This document shows positions 14,810 to 22,576 of a stretch of 36,511 bases of DNA, one piece after another. The first letter of the stretch is position 1. Every line of letters begins with the position of its first letter. Source of the stretch: Winogradskya humida (GTDB lineage Bacteria; Actinomycetota; Actinomycetes; Mycobacteriales; Micromonosporaceae); assembly GCF_016862215.1 (NCBI RefSeq), contig NZ_BOMN01000062.1, positions 1-36,511 of the forward strand, given 5' to 3'. Below the pieces are notes generated by a model. That model was given only the letters and a program-made list of their open reading frames with translations, was not told the DNA's origin and made no database searches. The position numbers and the translations under genes were made by a program.

Positions 14810-16066
14810 TCAGGCCACCCCGGCCAGCGCGGCGTCGCTGCGCAGATCCGTGACGAGCCGCGCGGCCTGAGCCCGGATCTCCGGCACGGCCGTGGTCTCC
14901 CACTGCGTCCCGCGCCGCAACGGCCCGATCAGCCACAGCCGGTCGTGCACCCGGCCGTCGGCTGCGACCACCCGTCCGGACGGATCGATGGCGAGCCCGA
15001 GTTCGTGCGGGCCCACCTTCGCCGACCCGTCGTCGAGCAACCCCCGCACCAGCGGGCTCGCGGAGCCGGGCAGCTTGCCGGGGCCCGCGCAGTTCACGAC
15101 GGCGGCATACTCCGAGAGCCCCGGCCAGGCCGCGACGCCGCCCCGGCGCACCTCCAGCAGCCCCTGACTCCGCAGCTCGACGACCCGATCGGCGATCGCG
15201 GGCGCCATCCGGTGCCGGTGACACTCCCAGGTGCGCGCCAGATGCCGCAGGAACGCCTCCTGCTCGTCGGGGGTCAGCGCCGTCCACAGCTTGTCGAGGA
15301 ACGGCCGCATCCCGTCGACGACCGGTCGCCAGTCCCCCGCCTCACCGGCAGCGGACCGCACCGCCCGGATCACGTCGCGCAGGGTGGCACAGTCGTTCAG
15401 GTCGGGCGCGGTCGGCGGCGCCGCTTCGGCGGTATGCGTCAGCGGGAGCAGCCCCCGCCGGCTCACGGCCACGACGGGTGCGGTGCGACGCCCGTCCGCG
15501 GTCAGGGTCAGCGCGGCGTCGATCGCGGTCAGACCGGTGCCGACGAGCAGCACCTTCCGGTCGGGCGGCAGCGCTTCGAGCACGCCGGGCCGCCACGGAT
15601 CGTCGATGACGTTCGGGTGGTCCAGCCGCTGCCGCGCCGCCCGGGGTCCACCCGTCGCCAGCACCACGTGGTCGGCGCGCAGGGTCGTACCGCCGGCGAG
15701 CTCCACCTCCCCACCCGGATCAACCCGGGTGGCCTCGGCCCGCACGACCCGCAGCCGGCCCGGGTGGCCTGCCGCAGCCCCATCCAGCACCGTACGCAGA
15801 TAGCGCCCGTACTCGGCTCGCGGACGGAACTCCGCCGCCTCCGCACCCGCCCAGCGAGCGAAGTGCCCGGGATCGTCGGGGTCGGCGCTCATCGCCCCGG
15901 CCCGCGAGTTCAGAAAATGCCAGGGCCGTGCCTCACCGTACGCAACCCCGCCCCCGAGCTCCCCCGGCTCCACCACCACGACGTCGTCGTCACTACATCG
16001 AAGCAACTCCCCCGCCACCAGCACCCCGGAACACCCACCACCCACAACAACCACAGTCCGTCGCAC
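14810..16066 (-). CDS. FAD/NAD(P)-binding oxidoreductase-like protein
   Basis: This protein of about 418 residues begins with a dinucleotide-binding motif (VVVVGGGCSGVLVAGELL) followed by VVVVEPGELGGGVAYGEARPWHFLNSRAGAMSADP, which is typical of the FAD-NAD(P)-binding (NAD_binding_9) family. A second Rossmann motif lies mid-protein (VLLVGTGLTAIDAALTL), and the C-terminal region has VVNCAGPGKLPG and LWLIGPLRRGTQWETTAVPEIR. These support a flavoprotein with two nucleotide sites; relatives include amine- or thiol-modifying monooxygenase-like proteins, but the substrate here is unknown. GTG 16066 is preferred because GGGGAGGGG precedes it at good spacing; ATG 16081 is the longer alternative. No operon partner is evident. 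Confidence 0.82.
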   Translation of the reverse strand: MRRTVVVVGGGCSGVLVAGELLRCSDDDVVVVEPGELGGGVAYGEARPWHFLNSRAGAMSADPDDPGHFARWAGAEAAEFRPRAEYGRYLRTVLDGAAAGHPGRLRVVRAEATRVDPGGEVELAGGTTLRADHVVLATGGPRAARQRLDHPNVIDDPWRPGVLEALPPDRKVLLVGTGLTAIDAALTLTADGRRTAPVVAVSRRGLLPLTHTAEAAPPTAPDLNDCATLRDVIRAVRSAAGEAGDWRPVVDGMRPFLDKLWTALTPDEQEAFLRHLARTWECHRHRMAPAIADRVVELRSQGLLEVRRGGVAAWPGLSEYAAVVNCAGPGKLPGSASPLVRGLLDDGSAKVGPHELGLAIDPSGRVVAADGRVHDRLWLIGPLRRGTQWETTAVPEIRAQAARLVTDLRSDAALAGVA

Positions 16067-16081
16067 GACACCCCTCCCCAT

Positions 16082-16678
16082 CTCCTACAAACACGATAGG
16101 CATAACAGCCTTTCCCGGCCACCTCCCACGCCGCTCTCGACCCCGAAGCCCGTTATTTCCCACCTCATGGACGGGCTCCAGCATGCAGCGCGTGAGGTTA
16201 CGCCCACCTGAACGCAGCCAGCACAACGACTCAACGCTTCTTCCGGCGCCGACCGGCGACAGCAAACCGTCAGTGGAGCAGCGCAGGCAGCGACCAGACC
16301 CCGCCACCACACCGGGATCGTCGATTCCCGCACGCATCGGCGGCCACGACCGTCACGATCCGTAACCCTGGCCGAAATGCATGTGTCATGTGTTGAACAA
16401 CAATTGCCCAGGTTTGACAGCAAGAACGCTAAAAGTTGCGGCAGACGATTGCCCCGCACAATTTCCAGCGAATGTTTTGCTCCGACAGACCGGAGACGAT
16501 CAATTTCCCAGATGGGCAACACGATGCGTTACCGGGTTGCCGTGTCTGGCGCGAGACAGCACAGGGGAACTCGGTTCGACCCGGTTCAGCCAGGAGTTGC
16601 AGGCCGCGCGGAGCCGGACCGGTTCGCCTTGCGGTTCCAGGCTCTGCTCGGCCGTGACCACGGGTTCAACGGCCCGAG
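16082..16678. other. 600-bp spacer without a supported gene
   Basis: No open frame here looks like a real protein. The middle part is less GC-rich than the surroundings and contains the small inverted repeat TGTTG-AA-CAACA (16391-16402) and a TTGACA box (16414-16419) without a convincing -10. It may hold regulatory sequence, a small RNA or a gene remnant. Confidence 0.4.
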
Positions 16679-16729
16679 ACGCAGAAACGCGCTGCGTCCC
16701 AGAAGCTCGGGCGCAGCGCGTTTCTGCGT
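16679..16729 (-). terminator. Long perfect hairpin downstream of the MFS gene
   Basis: The 18-base arms at 16679-16696 and 16712-16729 (ACGCAGAAACGCGCTGCG and its complement) pair perfectly around a 15-base loop. It begins five bases after the minus-strand stop of the transporter at 16734, as expected for its terminator; no T-run follows. Confidence 0.8.
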
Positions 16730-16733
16730 GAAT

Positions 16734-18314
16734 TCAGTGCAGGATGACGGGGGCGGCGACCCGGTCGTCGGCGACCTCGCCCGGGGCCAGGGGCCGGGGG
16801 CGGCGGCGGGGTAGGAAGCCCGCGGGGATCAGGGTGGCCAGGATGATGAAGAAGGCCACCCAGAAGGTGGTGCCGAAGGAGTTGGCTACGAATGCCAGGC
16901 CTCGTTGGATGAGGTCGGCGGGGAACTGCTGGGCGATTGCCGGGTTCTGCTGGGAGGCGATCGCCACGCCGGCCTCGGTGAGTGGGGTGCCCGTGGCCGG
17001 GTCGGCTGCGCCGGGGATGGCCGGGGAGTCGTTCAGCTCGTTGGTCAGGATGACCGACATCAGAGCCGAGCCGACCGAGCCGGCGATCTGCTGCAGGATG
17101 TTGAGCAGCGTGGAGCCGCGGGCGACCTCGTGGTTCGTGAGGGTCTTCAGGGCCGAGGTCATGATGGGCATCATCGTGCCGCCCATGCCGAGGCCCATGA
17201 CGAACAGTGAACCGCACAGCAGGAGGTATGACGTGTCCGTGCCGACCTGGGTGAAGGTGAAGAAGCCCGCGGCGATCAGCAGGACGGCGAACGGGACGGT
17301 TCTGCCCACCGGGATCCGGTCGGCAAGCGTGCCCGCGATCGGCATCGTGATCATCGCGCCGATGCCCTGCGGGGCCATGAGCAGACCCGCGTGCAGGGTT
17401 GTCTCACCTCGTACCTGCAGGAAGTAGCTGGGGAACAGCAGGCCCGCACCCATGAAGGCGACCGTGAAGACCGCCAGGGTGATGGTGGCGACCGAGAGGT
17501 TGCGGTCGCGCAGCAGGCGCAGGTCGAGCAGCGGGTGTTTCGGCTTGAACGAATAGAGGACGAAGCCGATGACGAGCAGTGCGCCGGCCGTCATGGGGAG
17601 CCAGACCTTCGTCGCGCTGAAGGTGCCCGCTTCGGGGACCGACGAGACGCCGTACAGGAAGAGAGCCAGGCCCGGGGAGAGCATGAGCATGCCGACGAAG
17701 TCGAAGGACTCGGACGGCTCGGGGTTGTCCTTGGCCAGGGCCCACTGGGCGTAGATCAGCGCGACCACGCCGATCGGCAGGTTGATCAGGAAGATCCAGT
17801 GCCAGCTGGCGATGTCGATCAGCCAGCCGCCGAGGATGGGGCCACCGATCGGGCCGAGCAGCATCGGGATGCCGAGGACCGCCATCAGCCGGCCGATGCG
17901 CTGCGGGCCGGCCGCGCGGGTCATGATCGTCATGCCGAGCGGCATCAGCATGCCGCCGCCGAGGCCCTGCAGGACCCGGTAGGTGATGAGCTGGCCGATC
18001 GAGTCGGCCGTCGCGCAGAGCACGGAGCCGAGGGTGAAGAGCAGCAGGGCCGCCATGTAGAGCCGCTTCGTGCCGAAGCGGTCCGCGGCCCAGCCGGTGA
18101 GCGGGATGACCGTGGCGAGGGCCAGCGTGTAGCCGGTCATCGTCCACGCGACCCGCGCGTACGACGCGTCGAACTCGGTCTGGAACGTCGGCAGGGCGAC
18201 GCTTACCACGGTCACGTCGAGGATCGACATGATGGCGCCGAGTACGACGACGCCCGCGATCTTCAATACGGCGGCGTCCAGTTTGTCCGGGGCCGCCGGG
18301 GCTTGACTGGTCAC
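16734..18314 (-). CDS. DHA2-family MFS multidrug transporter (EmrB/QacA type)
   Basis: This 526-residue integral membrane protein has the 14-helix layout of drug:H+ antiporter family 2. The first helix carries the EmrB/QacA signature MSILDVTVVSVALPT; motif A is GWAADRFGTKRLY; motif C is GPIGGPILGGW; and MGGTMMPIMTSAL is typical of the later half. It should export toxic compounds or a product in exchange for protons. GTG 18314 is selected because AGGAG precedes it by about 6 bases and the helical region follows; a longer frame upstream adds 36 implausible residues. The winged-helix regulator gene lies immediately upstream on the same strand (126-bp gap) and a palindrome at 18349-18364 sits in front, so regulated expression is likely. 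Confidence 0.92.
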   Translation of the reverse strand: MTSQAPAAPDKLDAAVLKIAGVVVLGAIMSILDVTVVSVALPTFQTEFDASYARVAWTMTGYTLALATVIPLTGWAADRFGTKRLYMAALLLFTLGSVLCATADSIGQLITYRVLQGLGGGMLMPLGMTIMTRAAGPQRIGRLMAVLGIPMLLGPIGGPILGGWLIDIASWHWIFLINLPIGVVALIYAQWALAKDNPEPSESFDFVGMLMLSPGLALFLYGVSSVPEAGTFSATKVWLPMTAGALLVIGFVLYSFKPKHPLLDLRLLRDRNLSVATITLAVFTVAFMGAGLLFPSYFLQVRGETTLHAGLLMAPQGIGAMITMPIAGTLADRIPVGRTVPFAVLLIAAGFFTFTQVGTDTSYLLLCGSLFVMGLGMGGTMMPIMTSALKTLTNHEVARGSTLLNILQQIAGSVGSALMSVILTNELNDSPAIPGAADPATGTPLTEAGVAIASQQNPAIAQQFPADLIQRGLAFVANSFGTTFWVAFFIILATLIPAGFLPRRRPRPLAPGEVADDRVAAPVILH

Positions 18315-18348
18315 AAAATCTCCTGAGGGAAGCCGGGTGCCGGAGGGA

Positions 18349-18364
18349 GCGTACCGAGGTACGC
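18349..18364. promoter_or_regulatory. Candidate operator upstream of the MFS pump
   Basis: GCGTACCGAGGTACGC is a palindrome with perfect 7-bp arms around GA, located 35-50 bp upstream of the pump's start codon. Its half-site GGTACGC also appears, in the opposite orientation, in the inverted repeat of the protease leader at 14647. Binding by the neighbouring winged-helix protein is only a guess. Confidence 0.45.
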
Positions 18365-18440
18365 CCGTCCTCACCTGCCCTTTATCCCGACCCCGAGCGC
18401 CTCGCGCAAGCGGCCTTGCCACAAAGGCAAGATCTGGAGC

Positions 18441-18947
18441 TCAGTCGACCACCGTGATGGGCGCCTCGTCGGCCAGGCGGTAGCCCACGCCATAGACCGT
18501 CGTGACGATCTCAGGGTCACCGAGTTTGGTCCGCAGCCTGCTGACGTGCACGTCCACGGTGCGAACGGTGGTGTGGGTGTGACCCCAGACATGCCCGAGC
18601 AACTGGTTGCGGGTGAAGACCTGGCGCGGGTGCCGGGACAGGAAGAGCAGCAGGTCGTATTCGAGCCGGCTCAGGTCGAGGGTCACCCCGTCGAGGGACG
18701 CCGTGCGTGACCGCGGATCGAGGCGCAGGCCCGGCGGTGCGGGCTCGGAGGCCGGGGTGAACTCCGCGCCCGGCCCGGCGGCGGCCACGAGATCGCGCAG
18801 CGCGGCCAGGACCCGTTCACTCTCCTCGGAGCCGGGCGAGCCGAGGGTGATGGTGACGGTCACCGACGAGGCCAGGTCACCGGGGATCGACCGCAGGCGT
18901 GGGCGGGCGCGATGCTGACTCAGGTCGGCGACGGCGAGGACGGACAT
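18441..18947 (-). CDS. Winged-helix (OmpR/PhoB-type) transcriptional regulator without receiver domain
   Basis: This 168-residue protein ends in a complete Trans_reg_C winged helix: LRLDPRSRTASLDGVTLDLSRLEYDLLLFL, HPRQVFTRNQLLGHVWG, TVRTVDVHVSRLRTKLG and VYGVGYRLA. The N-terminal ~75 residues are not a response-regulator receiver: no Asp pocket or Lys is seen, only a short beta-alpha segment (VTVTITLGSPGSEESERVLAALRDLVAAAG). It should bind direct-repeat DNA sites independently of a kinase, or be controlled by the unusual N-terminal part. ATG 18947 has GGAGG at 6-base spacing. It is upstream of the pump on the same strand and may regulate it. A TATAAT box lies at 19030-19025 upstream. Confidence 0.87.
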   Translation of the reverse strand: MSVLAVADLSQHRARPRLRSIPGDLASSVTVTITLGSPGSEESERVLAALRDLVAAAGPGAEFTPASEPAPPGLRLDPRSRTASLDGVTLDLSRLEYDLLLFLSRHPRQVFTRNQLLGHVWGHTHTTVRTVDVHVSRLRTKLGDPEIVTTVYGVGYRLADEAPITVVD

Positions 18948-19421
18948 GTTTGCCTCCGGGGGGCGAGTCACCGCGGCCGGATCTCGGCGGCGGCTAGATA
19001 CACTTCTCCCATGTGCGGGATAGGATTATAGGCGCACTACGGCACCTAGAATTCAAAGCGGAAGACGTGGCGCTGAAACTATGCGGCGCAACACCGGGCG
19101 CTCGCGCACCGAAGAAGGTCGATGGCGAGGCGGGACGTGAGTCGTTCGTCGCGCAACTGCATGGCCTCCACCCTTCTCTTCCGGCCCCTGCCGGTCAAAC
19201 AAATCCAACGAGGGTCACACCGTGGACATAGCGGCCACTCTGCTACCCGGCGTCCCCCATGTCAATAAAAGCCCATAGGTTTACTAGGATATGAGATCAC
19301 CGTTGACCTTCCGGTTCGGAAGAGGGACGGTAGGTCTCATGCCCACCTTCACCGATGGCCCCACGTCATCAAATTCTCATTTGGTGGAATTCGTCGGTGG
19401 ACTCTCCTGGCAGGGGGACCG
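18948..19421. other. Divergent intergenic region between regulator and flavin reductase
   Basis: No gene is supported in these 474 bp. On the minus strand there is a perfect TATAAT (19030-19025) about 78 bp before the regulator start, with a poorly spaced TTGAAT farther out. On the plus strand an AT-rich block around 19262-19296 (CATAGGTTTACTAGGATATG) could hold the promoter of the flavin reductase operon. The region is long enough for a structured leader, but I recognise no riboswitch. Confidence 0.45.
19025..19030 (-). promoter_or_regulatory. Candidate -10 box of the winged-helix regulator
   Basis: A perfect TATAAT on the minus strand, unusual in this GC-rich sequence; transcription would begin near 19018, giving a leader of about 70 bases. 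No good -35 box is found at 17 bases. Confidence 0.4.
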
Positions 19422-19928
19422 ATGACCGACACCGACACCACCCTCGTGGACGCAGATCTATTCCGGTCGCTGTTGCGCCGGCACGCCGCCGCCGTCGTGG
19501 TGATCACCGCACCGGGATCGCCACCCGCCGGCTTCACCGCGACGTCGTTCACCTCGGTGTCGCTCGACCCGCCGCTGGTGTCGTTCGCCCTGGCGCACAC
19601 GGCCTCCGCGTGGCCCGCCGTGCAATCGGCCGACACCATCGCGGTGCACGTCCTGACCCAGGAGCAGGAGCACGTGGCCCGTACGTTCTCCACCCGGGGC
19701 ATCGACCGCTTCGCCGCGCACGGCGCCTGGCACCCCGGGCCGGACGGCGTACCCCTGCTCGAAGGGGTGCTCGCCACCCTGATCTGCCGGGTCAGCCAGC
19801 GGGTCGAGGCCGGTGACCACACCATCGTGCTGGCTGCGCCCTCCTTCGGCGAGCACCACTCGGACGCCACGGTGACGCCGCTGGTCTACCACGACGGCAG
19901 CTACGCGCATCTCAAACGAACCGCCTAG
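19422..19928 (+). CDS. Flavin reductase family protein
   Basis: The protein has 168 residues and the layout of the flavin reductase-like (FMN-binding split barrel) family: FRSLLRRHAAAVVVITAPG, GFTATSFTSVSLDPPLVSFALAHTASAWPAVQSADTIAVHVL, and a C-terminal HTIVLAAPSFGEH strand. It should reduce FMN or FAD with NAD(P)H to feed a partner monooxygenase. ATG 19422 has AGGGGG nearby. The next gene, 13 bp downstream, is a second and unrelated flavin reductase of the SsuE/flavodoxin type, so the pair forms an operon. A monooxygenase partner is not in the immediate neighbourhood, which leaves the physiological role open. Confidence 0.9.
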   Translation: MTDTDTTLVDADLFRSLLRRHAAAVVVITAPGSPPAGFTATSFTSVSLDPPLVSFALAHTASAWPAVQSADTIAVHVLTQEQEHVARTFSTRGIDRFAAHGAWHPGPDGVPLLEGVLATLICRVSQRVEAGDHTIVLAAPSFGEHHSDATVTPLVYHDGSYAHLKRTA

Positions 19929-19941
19929 AAGGAGCTGTCGC

Positions 19942-20400
19942 ATGAGTGGAATCGTCGTCGTGTCGGGCAACCCCCGCGCCGGGTCCCGCACGTCCACATT
20001 GGCCGCCGCCGTGGGCACCGCGCTGGGCGGGACAACCGACGTGATCGAGGTCGGCGCGCTGGGTGCCGGCCTGCTCACCCCCGGGGACGAGGCCACGGCC
20101 GCCGCGGTCGCCGCTGTGCAGGACGCCGACGTCCTGGTCGTCGCCACGCCCACCTACAAGGGCAGCTACACCGGGATCCTGAAGGTGCTGCTCGACCAGC
20201 TGCCGGCGAACGCCCTGGCCGGCAAGAAGGCCGTGCCGGTAACGGTCGCCGGCGTGGCCCCGCAGGCCGCGGCAGCCGCCGCGCTCCTCGCCCAACTGCT
20301 CGGCGAGCTCGGCGCCACCGTGCTCCCCTCGCTGCCCGTGGTGGAATCCGACCTGGGCGACGCCGAGACGATCGCCGCCAAGTACGTGGCAGCGGCCTGA
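19942..20400 (+). CDS. NAD(P)H-dependent FMN reductase (SsuE-like flavodoxin fold)
   Basis: This 152-residue protein has the flavodoxin-like fold of SsuE/MsuE-type reductases: an N-terminal phosphate-binding loop SGNPRAGSRTSTL, then DVLVVATPTYKGSYTGILKVLLDQLP, the segment that holds the FMN ring and forms the dimer. It should use NAD(P)H to make reduced FMN, classically for two-component alkanesulfonate monooxygenases. ATG 19942 has AAGGAG at good spacing. It lies between a split-barrel flavin reductase and a small membrane-anchored protein, with gaps of 13 and 12 bp, giving an apparent three-gene operon. Sulfur or sulfonate scavenging is a reasonable but unproven role. Confidence 0.9.
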   Translation: MSGIVVVSGNPRAGSRTSTLAAAVGTALGGTTDVIEVGALGAGLLTPGDEATAAAVAAVQDADVLVVATPTYKGSYTGILKVLLDQLPANALAGKKAVPVTVAGVAPQAAAAAALLAQLLGELGATVLPSLPVVESDLGDAETIAAKYVAAA

Positions 20401-20412
20401 CACCATCGGCGG

Positions 20413-20724
20413 ATGGATTACGTCATCGTTGCCGCCCTCGTGGCGAACGTCCTCGGCGTGTTCGCGCTGCTGCTCTCATCGTCCGGCCGCAGTCGCCGGG
20501 AGCGGCTGCAACTGACGGCGCAACTGACGGCGCTCGAGCGGAAACTCGACGCCGTGGTCACGCATCTCGGGGTGGTCATCCCGGGGCCGAGCTTCCCGGC
20601 GGTCGAGTCGCTGGTCCGCCAGGGGCGCCGGATCGAGGCGATCAAGCTGTACCGCGAACAGACCGGAGCCGACCTGCTCACCGCCAAGAACACGGTGGAC
20701 ATGATCGGCTCCGGTCCGTTCTGA
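20413..20724 (+). CDS. Membrane-anchored protein with ribosomal L7/L12 C-terminal-like domain
   Basis: This 103-residue protein has an N-terminal membrane helix (YVIVAALVANVLGVFALLLSS), a basic and coiled-coil linker (LQLTAQLTALERKLDAVVTHLG) and a C-terminal segment (GRRIEAIKLYREQTGADLLTAKNTVDMI) that resembles the L7/L12 C-terminal domain, whose pattern is IEVIKxVRExTGLxLKEAKxxVD. Such ClpS/L7-L12-like domains bind partner proteins. It is not a ribosomal stalk protein: the stalk N-terminal domain is missing and it is membrane-bound. It starts 12 bp after the FMN reductase gene and probably belongs to that transcript. The function is unknown. Confidence 0.72.
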   Translation: MDYVIVAALVANVLGVFALLLSSSGRSRRERLQLTAQLTALERKLDAVVTHLGVVIPGPSFPAVESLVRQGRRIEAIKLYREQTGADLLTAKNTVDMIGSGPF

Positions 20725-20727
20725 GCC

Positions 20728-21417
20728 TTACTCAGCAGCCGCCACGGCTGCGGTGGTGCGGCGGCGGTCCCAGAGGCGGGCGGCTCCGACGAGGATCGCG
20801 GCGGCGGCCAGCGTGAGGGCGCCCCAGAAGACGTCCGGCTTGGAGACGGCGTCGTCGAACCACTGGGCGTACGCGAGGACTGTGGCGAACACGACCACCG
20901 CGACCCCCGGCAGCCCGGCCAGCGCACGACGGCGGCCGGAGGGGCGGATCAGGCCGAAGACCGCGTCACCGAGAACGAGCAGTGCCGCGACCGCGCATCC
21001 GCCGAAGGTGTAGGACCGCACCGGGATCGGGACGTCCGGGTTGTCGAGCCGGAAGACGATCAGCAGCAGGGCCGCGCCGAGCACCAGGGCGAGCACCGCG
21101 GCCGAGCCGAGCTCCCAGAGCCGGGGCAGCGGCCGGTCGCGGTCCTGACGCCTGCGGGGGATGTAGTCCCAGGCGCGGTCGGAGAACCAGCGGGCGGCGA
21201 GCGCGCCGAAGATGCTCAGCGCGAGGAAGACCATCACCGGTCCGAACCAGTTGAGGCTGAGGTAGCCGACGATCGCCGCGACCAGCGTGGCGACCGGGAG
21301 ACTGGTGCACGCGCCGACCAGCCAGCCGTTGCGGAACCGGTCGCGGGCCTCGGGCAGGTCCAGCGGGTGGACGAGGTAGTGGGTGGCGGCGTCGGGGAGG
21401 GTGACTGTCTCTTCCAT
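20728..21417 (-). CDS. Multi-pass membrane protein of unknown function
   Basis: The protein has about 229 residues. A soluble N-terminal segment (ETVTLPDAATHYLVHPLDLPEARDRF) precedes roughly six hydrophobic helices, with an Arg/Asp-rich loop (YIPRRRQDRDRPLPRLWELG) after the second. No family is recognised. ATG 21417 shares one base with the TGA of the upstream regulator (TGATG); an ATG at 21429 would overlap it by 13 bp. The two genes are thus tightly coupled and probably share the three-operator promoter at 21822-21893. The arrangement resembles small regulator/membrane-protein pairs in which one controls or senses through the other, but this is inference. Its 3' end is 4 bp from the convergent L7/L12-like gene. 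Confidence 0.7.
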   Translation of the reverse strand: MEETVTLPDAATHYLVHPLDLPEARDRFRNGWLVGACTSLPVATLVAAIVGYLSLNWFGPVMVFLALSIFGALAARWFSDRAWDYIPRRRQDRDRPLPRLWELGSAAVLALVLGAALLLIVFRLDNPDVPIPVRSYTFGGCAVAALLVLGDAVFGLIRPSGRRRALAGLPGVAVVVFATVLAYAQWFDDAVSKPDVFWGALTLAAAAILVGAARLWDRRRTTAAVAAAE

Positions 21418-21845
21418 CAGATACTCCAAGGGGTCCGGTCGATGAAGGAGCCGGTGGCGCCCGGCCGGGCGATGTCGTAGACCTTCTGCCGGGAGACGCC
21501 GAGGCGGCTCGCGACGGCGACGGCGCTGAACTCGTCGAGCAGCGCCTCGACGGCGACCGCCCGGACGGCGGAGGCCCTGGAGGTCAGGTGCGCGGCGAGC
21601 GCGCCGACCTCGGCGGCGATCAGGGCGACCGCGAGCGGGCCGCCGAACGGCTCGGCCCAGTCATCGTCCTTCTTCTCGGTGACCGCCCGGAACAACTCGT
21701 CGCCGCCGTCGATCAGGGCGGCTCGGACCTGCACCGGGGTCACTCCGGCCGACGCGAAACGCTCGCGGACCGGGTCACGGGTGTCGGGTGGCCGATGCGC
21801 CAGGACGACGTCCCAGTCGCTGTCACCCCCGGGTTGACTGCTCAT
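21417..21845 (-). CDS. Small helix-turn-helix regulator, probably autoregulated
   Basis: The 142-residue protein has a C-terminal helix-turn-helix (AVRAVAVEALLDEFSAVAVASRLGVSRQKVYDIAR), a classical recognition-helix pattern, after an N-terminal helical part (DPVRERFASAGVTPVQVRAALIDGGDELFRAVTEKKDDD). I do not recognise a named family. ATG 21845 is chosen because it leaves the coding part free of operator-like sequence upstream; the frame is open to 21959 and would run through the operators. The first codons (SSQPGGDSD) are themselves part of one operator copy. Three palindromic 17-bp sites at and upstream of the start indicate autoregulation. The membrane-protein gene follows with a TGATG overlap. 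Confidence 0.75.
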   Translation of the reverse strand: MSSQPGGDSDWDVVLAHRPPDTRDPVRERFASAGVTPVQVRAALIDGGDELFRAVTEKKDDDWAEPFGGPLAVALIAAEVGALAAHLTSRASAVRAVAVEALLDEFSAVAVASRLGVSRQKVYDIARPGATGSFIDRTPWSI

Positions 21846-21893
21846 GGACCAAGCATGTGTCACCCCGGGGGTGACTGTCAACCCGGGGGCGAC
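21822..21893. promoter_or_regulatory. Three copies of a 17-bp palindromic operator
   Basis: GTCACCCCCGGGTTGAC (21822-21838), GTCACCCCGGGGGTGAC (21859-21875) and GTCAACCCGGGGGCGAC (21877-21893) share the consensus GTCAMCCC-S-GGGKTGAC. The middle copy is an almost perfect palindrome. Two copies lie just upstream of the regulator start and one overlaps its first codons. Centres are 37 and 18 bp apart. The repetition is far beyond chance and marks binding sites, most likely for the regulator itself. Confidence 0.8.
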
Positions 21894-22019
21894 AATGCCT
21901 GCGAAAAACCTGTGGGTTCCTAGGAAAGCTCTCGCAAAACCACATAAAGGCAACCTCAAGGCCGATGCAACGGGCCGTAGGGGCCGACAGCCGGTCCTGC
22001 CGAGGAGGGAAGACCAGCA

Positions 22020-22571
22020 ATGACTTCGATCAACGCGCTGAGCTCGGCGTCCAGCACCTACCGGTTACCGCCGCCAGGGTCGGGCACCCGGCCGGACCCG
22101 ATGGCGGCGGTCGCCGACAAGCTGGGACTGAGCAGCAGCGAACTCAAGACCCAGCTCCAGGACGGCAAGAGCCTCAACGAGGTCGCCACCGCACAGGGCG
22201 TCAGCCACGACGACCTGCTCTCCGCGATCAGAGCGGGCATGCCGAAGGACACGAACGGCGCCGGCTCCATCCAGTCGGCCGAAAAGATCGCCACCACCAA
22301 GGGCCTGCCGCCGCCCCCACCCAGCGAGCGCGTGAGCGACACCGAGGGAACCACCGGACCGGGGGGAACACCCAAGGGGCAGAACACCGGCATCCGGGAC
22401 CCGGAGACACTCGGCAAGCTCAGCGACCTGCTGGGCATGGACAAGGAAAAACTGAGCAGCTCGGCGACGAGCGCGACCAAGCTGGTCGAGATGCTCCAGA
22501 AGAACGGCGTCGACCTGGGCCAGCTCCGCAACGTGATGAGCAGCGGCGGCCTGGTCGACGTCGCCGCCTGA
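22020..22571 (+). CDS. Hypothetical protein with two small helical modules
   Basis: The 183-residue protein has two helical segments of similar style: DPMAAVADKLGLSSSELKTQLQDGKSLNEVATAQGVSHDDLLSAI near 26-70, and DPETLGKLSDLLGMDKEKLSSSATSATKLVEMLQKNGVDLGQLRNVM near 128-175, joined by a Pro/Gly/Thr linker. The first matches a pattern seen in many bacterial proteins (LGLS..EL...L..G.SL..VA...GV), but I cannot assign a function. There is no signal peptide or membrane helix. ATG 22020 has a GGAGGG sequence about 10-12 bases upstream. The stop is directly followed by the long inverted repeat at 22577, which may also serve as its terminator. Confidence 0.7.
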   Translation: MTSINALSSASSTYRLPPPGSGTRPDPMAAVADKLGLSSSELKTQLQDGKSLNEVATAQGVSHDDLLSAIRAGMPKDTNGAGSIQSAEKIATTKGLPPPPPSERVSDTEGTTGPGGTPKGQNTGIRDPETLGKLSDLLGMDKEKLSSSATSATKLVEMLQKNGVDLGQLRNVMSSGGLVDVAA

Positions 22572-22576
22572 CGGGT

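Noticed and set aside
16391..16440. Complete promoter in the gene-free spacer
   Set aside because: TTGACA is present at 16414 but no -10 box lies at 16-18 bases.
18400..18440. Terminator after the winged-helix gene
   Set aside because: Only a 6-bp stem (CTTGCC with GGCAAG) is visible and no T-run follows, so it is too weak to call.
19013..19231. Small plus-strand open frame upstream of the flavin reductase
   Set aside because: It has no ribosome-binding site or recognisable pattern, and it overlaps probable promoter sequence of the minus-strand regulator.
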